DNA of 64,000 bases from assembly GCF_036417845.1 (NCBI RefSeq), contig NC_089978.1:126944183-127008182 (forward strand). Direction: 5' to 3'. The stretch comes from Apteryx mantelli (lineage: Eukaryota > Chordata > Aves > Apterygiformes > Apterygidae). A program made the position numbers and the translations under genes. Under the pieces are notes generated by a model. It was not told the DNA's origin, searched no databases, and was given only the letters and a program-made list of their open reading frames with translations. This document shows, one piece after another, positions 50,261 through 60,543 of the stretch (its first letter is position 1; each line of letters begins with the position of its first letter).

Positions 50261-53036
50261 TCAGTTATAGACATTACTTACTGTAATTTGTGATTGCCGT
50301 GGGAGAGGAGTGGCTGTTGGTGTGATAGTAATACTGCTGGTGATTTTATTGGTGGGCTTACTGGGTATTCCATTAGCTAGTGATGGAGTTCTTTTATCTT
50401 GCAGTGGAGTACAAGGGCTGATGGGCTTGGAATTAGCAAGAGCTTGGACATAAGGACTTCCTAAATGGATGTGGATTTTATTATCCTCAGTAGTTATTAC
50501 ACTGGATCCCGTACTGTTAGATCTCTGAAACTGCCATGATGACTGCCTGTCCGGGGATACTCTAAAAACAGCGTGCTTGGCTCCGATTTCCAAAGGCTCT
50601 GAGGAGAGTATTTGTTCCTGAGAACTTGAGCCTGGCAGAGCCAAAGGGGACATTGTTCTTTCAGGAGTTAGAGAACCACATGATTCAGGAGTTTGAGATC
50701 TTGCAAAAGTAGCCATACTAATAGGAGAAATGGCTTGCTCTGGGCTCATGTAACCTTCTGCTGCTTTTGATTTTACAGGTGTTAAGGAGGCATTCTGAAT
50801 AATGGTTATTCTTTGCTTAGGAGTGCCACAGTTGGGTATAACTGCTGTACTTGTGTAGGAATGAGGACTTTCAGCTGTAGGGCTCGTTATTTCAAGTGTT
50901 GCTGTGTTCTGTCCATGGTCTGGGGTTACCTTTATGTGAAGAGGTTGGCCAGGTGTATGGCTTAGCACTAGGTCTCCAGTCTGTGCACAGTTTCCATTTT
51001 GCTTTGTATGAATCTTTCCATTTTGAGGATGGTTTTCTTTGGACTTCATCCATGGGATCCATAATTTTTTGTTCACGGCATTTGCAATAGATGAGCTACT
51101 TTTGAAAGACACTGTTTGTTCCTCTTCATTGTTGTCTTTGTCTTCATTATCACTGCCTTCGTACAGCTGCCCATTTATGACTGCTCGTTCTAAAGGCATG
51201 AGAGTTTTGTAGTCGGGTGGTTCGTTGTCTGCTGGATCTGTCTGGACTTCTTTAGAAAAAAACTGCAAGTCAGAAATTCTCCTTCCATTGAGATTGGGTC
51301 TGAGGCTCTTACTGAAGCGTCTGTACCTCTCCAATTCTTTTGTGAGACTTTCCATTTCTCTTGCTAACTCCCTGTTCTTGTTTTCTTGCTGGAAGAGTTT
51401 CCTCTGTAGAACTGTATGATCACCTCGGACATGACAGATTAGGTCTTCTGTTGCCATGTATTCATGAATTTTCTCTTTCAGTGCATCTACTTCTCTGGAA
51501 AGGTGACTCGATTTAGCTTCTTCTTCTTTAAGTTTCTGAAAAAGCCGTTGCTCTTGATTGGACTCTGCCTTTTCTGTTAATTTATACCTAGCCAATTCCA
51601 TTTTCACAACCTCTAGTTCCTCTGATAGAAGCTTGGCTCTGTCCCGTTCATTGGCATATCTTCGTTCTAGAGACTCAAATTCATCTTCAGTTTTCATGAG
51701 ATCATCTTCTATCGCCTTCATTTCTTTCAACTTCTGTTTAAGCCTCTCAACTTCTTGGGAAAGCTCTTTGATTTTGTTGTTCTCATGCTGCAGGGAGGTG
51801 CTGGATTTAGTAGTTTCCTTAAGCTTATTTTTAAGAAACTCTTTTTCAACAGCTTCCAGTGACTGGAGCCTTTTTTTTAGAATATTCACTTTGGAAATAA
51901 GATCACTTCCTTTCTCCTCTTCTGCTTTGAGTTTGTTTTTCAGTTCATCTCTTTCCTTTGTAACACAGGACACTTTTTCCTCTGCATCAGATTTTGATTT
52001 CAGTACCTTCTTACTTTCCTCAGTTAGTTTTTCTGTAACGGACATCACTTTATTTTGTTCCACCTGAAGCTGAGAAGTTGCAGCTTGCAGCTTTTCTTCT
52101 GTTTGTTTTATTTTTTCACCCATAGTTTTTCTTTCATCCACAAGCATCACTGTTAGAGTTTTCAGCTTTGTTAAATCTTCTTTAAGTGTAAACTCAGTTT
52201 TCTCTAACTTACTTTCAATTGCTTCAAGCTCTCCAACTCTAGCTTTTAAGCTGTCCAGCTCATGGGACAACTGCTTTGTTAACGTTTTTTCTCTTTCGAG
52301 GTTGCATTTCAGGGAGTAACATTCTTGTTTGCTCTTGTTAAAAGCATCTTCTAATTTTTCCAGCTCCATAATTCTTTTGTTGAGTTTGTCAACTTCCCCT
52401 TTAAGGTTCTTGCTCTGTGATGCTTCTTTTTCTAATTTTTTATTAAGCTCTCTGCACTGATCTTCCATTTTTATGAGCTCTTCATCTTTTCCTTCCATTT
52501 CCAGCAGTCGTTTCCGTAATTCTTCTACTTCGGACATAAGTGTGGAATTTCCACACTCTCCCTTATTTATCTTTTCCCTTAGTTCTTGAAGTTCTTCTTC
52601 TGCTTTTCGTAAAGATTTATTGGTCTCCTCCAACTCATCGATTTGTCGGCTGAGTGCGGTTAATTTTAACCGGAGCTGACGATTCTGACTCTCTTCATTG
52701 GTTAGTTTGGCCATCATTGCTTCTTGATCTTGGGAAATCTTATTGCTTTGGGCTTGCAGTTTGGCCTCCAGCCTGCTGGCTCTTTGCTCCTCCTCTTGAG
52801 CTTTTGCTTCAGCAGAAGCAAGTTTCTCATGTGCTTGTTCTGCAGAAGTGGTTAATTCTTGAATTTTTTGACTTTGTCGATTCAGCTGCTCAGTGAGTCT
52901 TTGCTGTTCATCCACCACCATTAAAGCAAAGGATTTCAGTTTAGTCAGTTCTTCTTTCAGTTTAGCTATTTTCTTGTTGCTTTCCTTCTCTTTTTTTGCC
53001 TGGTACACTGTTTCTTGTTCAAGTAGCTTTTTCAAT
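50261..53036 (-). CDS. FILIP1L: Filamin A interacting protein 1-like, giant exon
   Basis: One open frame of 924 codons behind acceptor ACCCCTCAG. The first base (53036) completes the preceding codon, then [20 protein letters not shown]; the frame does not start here. Residues about 1-590 are almost continuous heptad coiled coil (for example [40 protein letters not shown]). Then [41 protein letters not shown] and a Ser/Thr/Pro-rich tail with conserved [17 protein letters not shown] and [19 protein letters not shown]. Human FILIP1L is 1,135 residues, so about 200 N-terminal residues lie in exons beyond 64,000. Known role: filamin-binding regulator that restrains migration, proliferation and Wnt signalling; first described as DOC1, down-regulated in ovarian cancer. 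It lies antisense within CMSS1 intron 1. Confidence 0.97.
50276..50284 (-). promoter_or_regulatory. Embedded 5' splice donor at the FILIP1L C-terminus
   Basis: The giant exon reads ACA|GTAAGT in phase 0 at codon 918. Unspliced, GTAAGT encodes Val-Ser and translation runs five codons past the donor's first Val to the stop (VSNVYN). Spliced, ACA joins ATT of the exon at 36709. Confidence 0.75.
52919..52921 (-). other. FILIP1L: Likely start codon of short FILIP1L isoform
   Basis: First in-frame ATG of the giant exon, within [13 protein letters not shown] (codon 39). The human 893-residue isoform, by length difference, begins at the equivalent Met (about 243 of 1,135). Use here is inferred from that alignment. 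Confidence 0.6.
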
Positions 53037-55560
53037 CTGAGGGGTGAAAAATAATATTGTATTGTGTAGCCACATTTTAGTGAACATTTAAAAATGCACT
53101 TGAAATATTATGACATCTCTGCTAGATGTGCATGAACAATCACTTGTTCTTGTAACTATAAGCAGGCATGTCCTTGTAGCATCAGACCTTATCTTTCCAT
53201 TTAGAAATTCTTTTGTAAAGGACAGTTCAGGATGGTCATTTAGACTTAAAACCTCCAGTAATTATGCATCTTTAACTTGCAGCTTCTGACAGATGTAAGC
53301 ACAATGCAACTTTCTGATATCCTGCACTCAACACTGATCTTGGCTCTCTATTAAGACCAGGTGTGTACATGCAGGTTTTTTTAAAAATGTGGTTATCATG
53401 GTGGTCGAGAAACAGGTACAATTAAATCAGTGCAGCCCTCAGGGACGGGGTATAGTTTACAGCATTATAAACCTTTTACTGTCTTTGTTACTTTTAAACC
53501 ATCCCAATATTTTATGATTAAACCTTATAGATGTTTAAGTGTATGAAGAAAATGTGCCCACACTTAGGCAGATTGCCTGAAAGTAATGTTTATTTCTAAA
53601 CAGCGCATCAGAGCAAAACCAAACACTGCAGGTGGGTCAGTCCTCAGTGGAAATGCAGGCCGTGTCATCTGGTATCACAAAAAATTCTGCTATCAGCAGA
53701 TAAAACAGAAATTGGATTGTGCTTTTTGAGCTTAAGAAAGCCCGTACTTCTTGCTTGTCTGTGAAGCTCGGATTTGGTCTTATATCCAAAACTTGAAAAT
53801 GTACTTGAGTATAACCCCACTTTATATGTCTTTGAAGCTTTTCATAGTGTTTTCCTAAAATTAGTCTTTCCAGTTTATTTTATTACTCGGTCTTTTTGGA
53901 GCTACAGCATATTTAATTTGCTAGAGACTTGAGGTAAGGTTGTGTACTTGTTCATTTAAGATCCTAAGAAACCTCCAAATATCTCAAATAATTAGTTTCT
54001 TTGTATGGTGGAAATGACGTATCATTAGGTTTGGCCAGCACATCTGCCTCCTTTCAATTAAATTTTTTCCACATTAAAGAAAAGTGCAGAAAGTCTAGCT
54101 TGAAGTAACAGAATCTAGAAGTATTAGAATCTGTACGTTTCAGTGTTGTGCATATGTGTGATATGTGTCTAGTTGTGTGGATCAGGGAAAAAAAGGAAAT
54201 GCATATCAGGACTGCATCTACACAAAGTGACTGTTTAGGCACATATTAGCTGAGGCCCCCTCCGTCCTTTCCCTCCCCTCCCCGATATGATGCTGATCCT
54301 CTAGAAATTGCTGCAGAAGCATAAGATGCCTGTTCCACTTTTGTCTTTGATCAGGGTTGTGATGCCCTTGTCCAAGTGGTAAATCTTTACAGCCTCCCAC
54401 TGACAAGCTCTTTTTGCACCCTTTCTTTTGGTTCAGGAAGAGCTTAGATAATGGCCTCCTTTGCGCAGTGGTTTATTAGCTGTTGACCGACTGGAGGCAT
54501 ATATTCCTGGGGATTTAATGGGCTGCCTCAGAAGCATTGTCGTTTTCCTGCATTGTGAGAGGAAGTTCCTGCCGCTCTATGACTGTCCATCAGACCTGTC
54601 TGGTTTAATGCTGATATTGGGTAGAAGTTTATGATTATGAAATTTCTTATGACACCTTCACCATCCCCACACTACTTCAGTGCAGAAGTTGCACTATATT
54701 GGATGTAATGAAATGCTCTATGTGAAAAATTGGTGGCATGAGAAGTAATAAAAAACTGTGTTGATTTGAAAGACTATATGCAGCTCCAAATTCTTTACAG
54801 CAGTCAATTAATTTAATATAATGGGGAAAAGAGACATGAAAAAGTGTAAATGGAGAGGGAGAGGTTTGTGAAATGAGCCTGAAGGAATTTTGCTCTTTGA
54901 TAGAACAAATAAGCAGGGAAAAGACTGCATATCTTCAAAGCCGGCTTTTTACTGTGTTGTCGGTATATAGATTTTTGTCCTCTTTTTAATGTTAGTTTCA
55001 CTTTGAGTTCTTTTTAGTGTAAAAATCTCTCTTCCCTCCCCACCCTTGTCTCTGAATGCTTTAGTAGTGAAGTTCAATTGATGGTTTACTGTTGCCATAG
55101 ATATAAAACCATAACAGAAGCATAACTAACAATTTCATTTGGAATGAACTCAGTTTTTGTGTGTGCATAAAGTTAGGCATCTTATAATAATGCTGTTAAA
55201 ATAGACTCAGACTTATTAGCATTTATTTTACTTTAGCTTGCCTCACTGTAATTTATTTTCATAAGGCACTTTTAGCTGAGGTAACTAATACCTAAATTAA
55301 TCAGTATTTTACTCAACATCATATTAACTGGTTGATTTCTCTTTGGCCAAGTGAACCTATAATGCTTCAACTTCAGTTGTCCCTTTAATTGCTTTAGAAA
55401 GAAAACTTTTGGGGCAAATAATAACCAACAATTCTAATTTTCACAAGGATTTTGTGTGATGTTTTATGATGCAAATAAGATAATTGATTTAAAAAAAAAT
55501 CAGTTAATTACTGTTTGAGTGAACAATCCCAGAAGTTCTTCCAGTGAGTATCCTGTATAT
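53037..55560. other. Region upstream of the FILIP1L giant exon
   Basis: The preceding FILIP1L exon (expected to end near LLEQECER) was not found. A GC-richer patch at 54,250-54,600 could hold the 5' end of a short-isoform transcript, since human FILIP1L has an internal promoter; no motif supports it. Confidence 0.5.
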
Positions 55561-55572
55561 GTACAGTTTGTA

Positions 55573-55719
55573 TTTCCTTTCCTTTCCTTTCCTTTCCTTT
55601 CCTTTCCTTTCCTTTCCTTTCCTTTCCTTTCCTTTCCTTTCCTTTCCTTTCCTTTCCTTTCTTCCTTCCTTCCTTCCTTCCTTCCTTCCTTCCTTCCTTC
55701 CTTCCTTCCTTCCTTCCTT
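55573..55719. repeat. Compound (TTTCC)n-(TTCC)n microsatellite
   Basis: About 17-18 TTTCC units (to about 55660) pass directly into about 15 TTCC units (to 55719). Strand-pure polypyrimidine/polypurine tract of ~147 bp. It opens all three frames on one strand and produces repetitive Phe/Leu/Ser/Pro or Lys/Glu/Gly/Arg frames that are artefacts. Confidence 0.98.
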
Positions 55720-58700
55720 TTGTTTTTCCTCTCTATGGCTTCATTTCCCAAGCTATCTGGAATGCTCATTAAAGTCTTCATTCAGCAAAGCACCCGAGAT
55801 TTCAGCCCAGATTTAGTGCATGAGTAAGGTAGTCTAAACTAAGTTCTAATCAAGTCTTTTTTGCAAGGGTTATTTGAACAAAAGTGCATAAATTTATTGG
55901 TATCTGTCCTGCATCATTGCATAACCTGAGAAGAATTTTCAAGAGATTGTTTCTTTGGTTATTCCAAGGAACTTTAGGGTGTTTAAAATGTTTCCTTCAC
56001 TCAAAACATAAATTGGAATTCTAAAATTTGAACAAGAATAAAAGCAAATATGCCTAACCCCTTAAATCTATCTGCTTTTGAAAAAATACTTCTATAAAAT
56101 CACGTCAGTGAAGTTAGGTTAAGAAGCATAGTTCAGAAGCTGGGAGTTAAAGGATCTTCATGTGCTTCAATCTAAAAAGCAAAAAGACAGCATACTAAGC
56201 ATAAGGTGGTGGTTTTTTTTATATCATGTGTAGTTAAATGTTTTGCACTTGCTTTTGATAACTATGTATGTTTATTCATGTACTGCTATATGGCAAAATC
56301 TCTCAACTGTACTAAACTGATTTCTTGGGCAGAGGTGAGATTGATTTTTGTAAGAAGTCAATTGGGAGTCCTCTTACTTTTGGAGAATTTTTGTCTTTGG
56401 CAGCTGAATTCCCATTGCACGGTTCTATAGGTCACAGCAACTGTTAAGTTTTCTTTTGGTGATGCCAGCTGAAATATTTTAGTGCAGTAGGAGCCAATCG
56501 GGAAGTAAAATTGACTAGAGTTGGGTGGGGGTGGGGGGGGAAGGATGCTGGATATTCAGTTCTCTTTGTACAGATTAAAGACTTGTCTTTAATCAAAAGC
56601 ATTTAGCTTTTGATCCTGCTGTGATCTCTGTAGTCAGACCAAGCATGTGTCCAGGATCATTTCCTATGGGATTGCAAGATGGAGACTGAATACCTGTTGG
56701 TCTTTCTCCTCACCCAGTAGTAAGCCTAACTTCTGACGTCTTCGTGTGTTATAAAGTCCGGCCATGTAAACAGCAGACAAAAGAAAAGTGCAAATGTGAC
56801 TTTTCAATTGCTGTGTTTTTAGTGCCTGTGTATCTGCACCATAGCTAAGTTTGTTCGAAAAAGAAAAGTTTTAAGCCGCCAGGTCTCTTTGAAGGGCCTA
56901 AACATGTTGTATTTGAGAGAGCCATTTTACCATGTGCAAAGGACAGAAAAAACATTGGTGTCAAAAAAGATGAATGGGCACTGTCCTATCCAATAAGATA
57001 TTTTTATTATTTTCATTTCCAGTTGAATTTCATGATCATGTAATTTCATTTTAGACAAAGGTAGATATATCATTTGGCCAAAACTTTCACAGATAATTCC
57101 AAGCAGTTGACTTCATGGGACTAGAGAACCCTTACTGAATCCAGGCCAGCCAAAACAGGCACTGGAAACTGTTTTTACGGACATGAATGTTAGGTAGTTA
57201 AACAGAGTCAGGGCAGTGTCTTATTACTCCTTTTCTTCACAGCTTCTGTTATAAATTACTGATTTATTGTGGCTTACTATTGTACTTGATTGCAATGCCA
57301 GTTGCCTGCTTTTTTTTTATTATTTTCCTTAAATCATATTTGTCATCATCAGCTCTCCTCTGTTCACCATAACTGCTTTTCTCAGTATACATGCTATAGC
57401 TTCTTAGCATCGATGCCATGTATTTAAGCATGTTGTCTTGTTTTCCAGATTTCTTCAAATGCTTATTGGTTCGGCAGCACTAAGTTATATTTAGCAGCAT
57501 ATGACTGTGCTCCCTACAAGCCACCCAAAACAGCCCATTGTCGTTATGATGTCATGTGATAACTCTTTATTTTTAAGTGGGATTTCTCCATTGTCCTAAG
57601 GACCTGTATCACATTGATATTGTTTGTGTTTTAATAGGCTTATAGGGGAGCAGCTTTTCCCTTGAGTTTCAGGGAAGCTAAAGAAAGCGTGGGAGACTGA
57701 GACTGCAAGATCCTTGTTCTTTTTTTAGTTTTGGAATTTGTTCTAGAATCAATAGTTTTTTAGTATAAGAAGAACAAACAGGTTTTTTTTTTCTTTTTAA
57801 GCAATCATGTAATGTTAACTTTAGAAAAGGCTGAGTTCTTTAAGCATGTGAGTTAAATAGGTCTTGGTTTGTAAAGCTGGACATTAACCATTCCTTCCAC
57901 CAAAGTGTTGAGGAGATCTTAATATCCTCCTTATTAATATCCTGGTTTGTATAAGGTTGTTCTGCAGAAATGACTGATCTTTTGAATGTTTGTGACATAC
58001 TGTGTTTTTGTAAATCTTAGAAGTATATATCTTTGTCTAGTTTATGTGCTCTTCCTCATTTCCCCCCTCCCCCCATCCCCTGCTTAAAGGTGTGCCTTAG
58101 TAGAGGTTCTACAGGTTGTAGCATGAGGGAGATTTGTTTCTAAAGTTTTTGTACATGTAGTTGAATTTCCCCTTGTACAATTCAAATAAAAATGCTAAGC
58201 TGTAAGCTTTTAAATGTAGATGAAGTCATGACTCTTCATCTGAGGCATTCTTCCCAGTAAGCAATAAGCCATGGTCTGGCTTTTACTAAGAGAAGAAACA
58301 TGCTTCATCATTTCTGTTAAATCCTACAAGTTGGTCTAATTTTGACACCAATAAAGTTAAGTATTTATTTTCAGAAGAAAGGCATTCTGTCTTTGCCTTC
58401 CACAGTTTGTGGCAGTAAAATTTGGGTTTGCTAATTTGGGTTTCTGGTCCTGGGGTGGCTATTTTTTTTTCTTCTTCTTTTCTTTTCTCCTTTGCCTACA
58501 GTTGTACTTACTGATATATAGTTTTGAGGAAGACATATGTTACGGCTACTTTTATAGCTCTTTTTATTATCTTTATTGATGCTTCTTTTTTTTCCTGTTA
58601 TAAAGAAAATCAAAAGCCTTTCAAATTACAGCAGCAACAGCATACCATAGCTGTTGTGTAATCTGTTGGCTTTATCTGAATCAGTCAGCACTTCCCAACA

Positions 58701-60480
58701 GAATGCTAACAATTTATTTTTAATTTTTTTCCAGTATATTGTTTACATATGTATATCTTAAATCATTAGTTTATACTAGGATGCAAATCTATGCAAAGGG
58801 TGTCCCAGCTGCAAGAGACAGAGTGTTTAAGGCAAGTTTCCTGATAAGGAAATTTGTTTTATAGAATGAAGATTTTTAATGATGGGGCTATGAGTTCTGC
58901 TCGTTACTCTACAGGCTACCGGAGAGGGTAATCATTGTTTTATCTGATGCTTATAATGCTGACCTGCTTTGCAAGTCTTCATAAAAATCATATGTGATGA
59001 GTGGTGTTGCCAGTTTTGGGTTGACCTGGGCAAAATTTAAAATGGATAACCAGATGTATTTAGTTGAGATGCTGAGTAAAGTTATACAGGATAATATATT
59101 ATTTTAAAAACAAATTAATCTCTAATAATAACAGTAATTGTGAAATCATGGTCTCAATCAGCATTGTAAAATCCTGCTGGTAGGATACCTATAGTGGTGC
59201 TCACACGTTATGAAATCCAACGTTAGCTTTGGTGACAGTAAATCACATCAGAAATTTTTAATGCATTTATATTGATGGATTTCAGTTTAAGACTGAATCA
59301 ACAATCATATCTGGCCAGAGTCATTTTAATCCAGCACTAAAATTCAGTTTTAGCCTATCATGAAACCTCAGTTTAAGAAAAGAATTTTTTATCTTGAATT
59401 ATCAGCTACAGTGCTTTTCATATGTAGATGTTCATTGGAAATCACCTGTCAAAACAAAAACCTTGTAGCATAGTATTAACACTTTTTGTGGCAATAACTG
59501 TTCAAATGTGCGAGGAAATAGTTCTTAATTACTTAGGGTAGGTCATTTCTAGGCTTCTCATGCTAGCCATCTGTAACCTCCAAGATTATAATAGGAAGAG
59601 GCAGGGTTTTTAGATGGGAGGTAAGATGCTGCTAACCTGTTAGATTGTTGCCAGTTTCCCCCCCTTCTTTTTTTCTTGTTTGTTTGTGGTTTTTTTCTCC
59701 CTCTCTTGACTGCATATCCTGAAAAACATGATTGTAAATGAGCTCTGTCCTGACAAGACCACAACAATAATGAGCTTTACTTGGGATTTGCCTTTAAAAA
59801 AAAAAAAAAATCTCCCAGAGTTCAGCTGCTGGAAAACATGGCACTATGAACTGAGAGCTATATTGTTCTGGTGTGCCACATTTTTGAGATACACTTCTCC
59901 TCTTCTTCCCTCTTTTTGTATTTAACAGCTGTTTCAGGTATTATAACTCTGATGTTATTACTGTTGGCATTTCAGTGTCATCTAATTGTGCATGTAGTGT
60001 GAATGTTAATCCTCTTTATTTTGATTCTAAATGTATCTATAACTTAAGGGGCTCACCTGAATAGGATTTGAGTTTTGTTGGTTAATAATTTGAGATTCTT
60101 TTGGTGTTACCATAGTACATTTCTTTTTCTCTCTCTCTTTTTTCTTTTTTTTTCTTTCTCTCCAAACAAACTGTCCGTAAAGACAGAAATAAAGCAAGTA
60201 ACTTCAGATGCAACACCAGAATTTGGAACTCTTCAAATTTACGTCAGCCAGGAAATTATAGTTTTGCAGATGGAAAGCTTTCAGAAGGAAATGGAAAGAT
60301 GAACCACAAGAGATGTGGTATGGGGGTCAAAGCAACAAGACTGAGGCAAAACATCTCCGTTTCTAATCCAGGTCCTGCTTTTGTCTTTTCTTCAGCTTGA
60401 ACAAGTAAAATTTTGTGCTTCAACTTCAGATTTATTAAAAGGGAAAAGCAGTGTTGACTTACTGCAACATTATTTGGAGA
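55720..60480. other. Intronic stretch with no recognised element
   Basis: Intron of CMSS1 (+) and of FILIP1L (-). Simple tracts include a G-rich patch at 56523-56540, a C-rich patch near 58063-58080 and an A-run near 59797-59811. A T-rich tract at 60120-60165 precedes the open frame discussed in the findings. Confidence 0.5.
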
Positions 60481-60543
60481 ATTAATATTAATATTATATT
60501 AATATTAATATCAATAGTATATTAATATTAATAATATTAATAA
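60481..60543. repeat. AT-only palindromic cluster
   Basis: Tandem and inverted TAATATTA-type words, almost entirely A and T, able to fold on themselves. Confidence 0.85.

Noticed and set aside
51558..52067. 169-codon + strand open frame, Ser/Leu/Phe-rich
   Set aside because: Exact antisense shadow of the FILIP1L coiled coil; Glu/Lys/Leu codons read backwards rarely give stops.
53033..53035. TTG as a FILIP1L start codon
   Set aside because: The acceptor CAG sits one base upstream and the human protein continues N-terminally, so this Leu codon is internal.
55500..55827. Open frames of about 90-100 codons on both strands
   Set aside because: Created by the TTTCC/TTCC microsatellite, which lacks stops.
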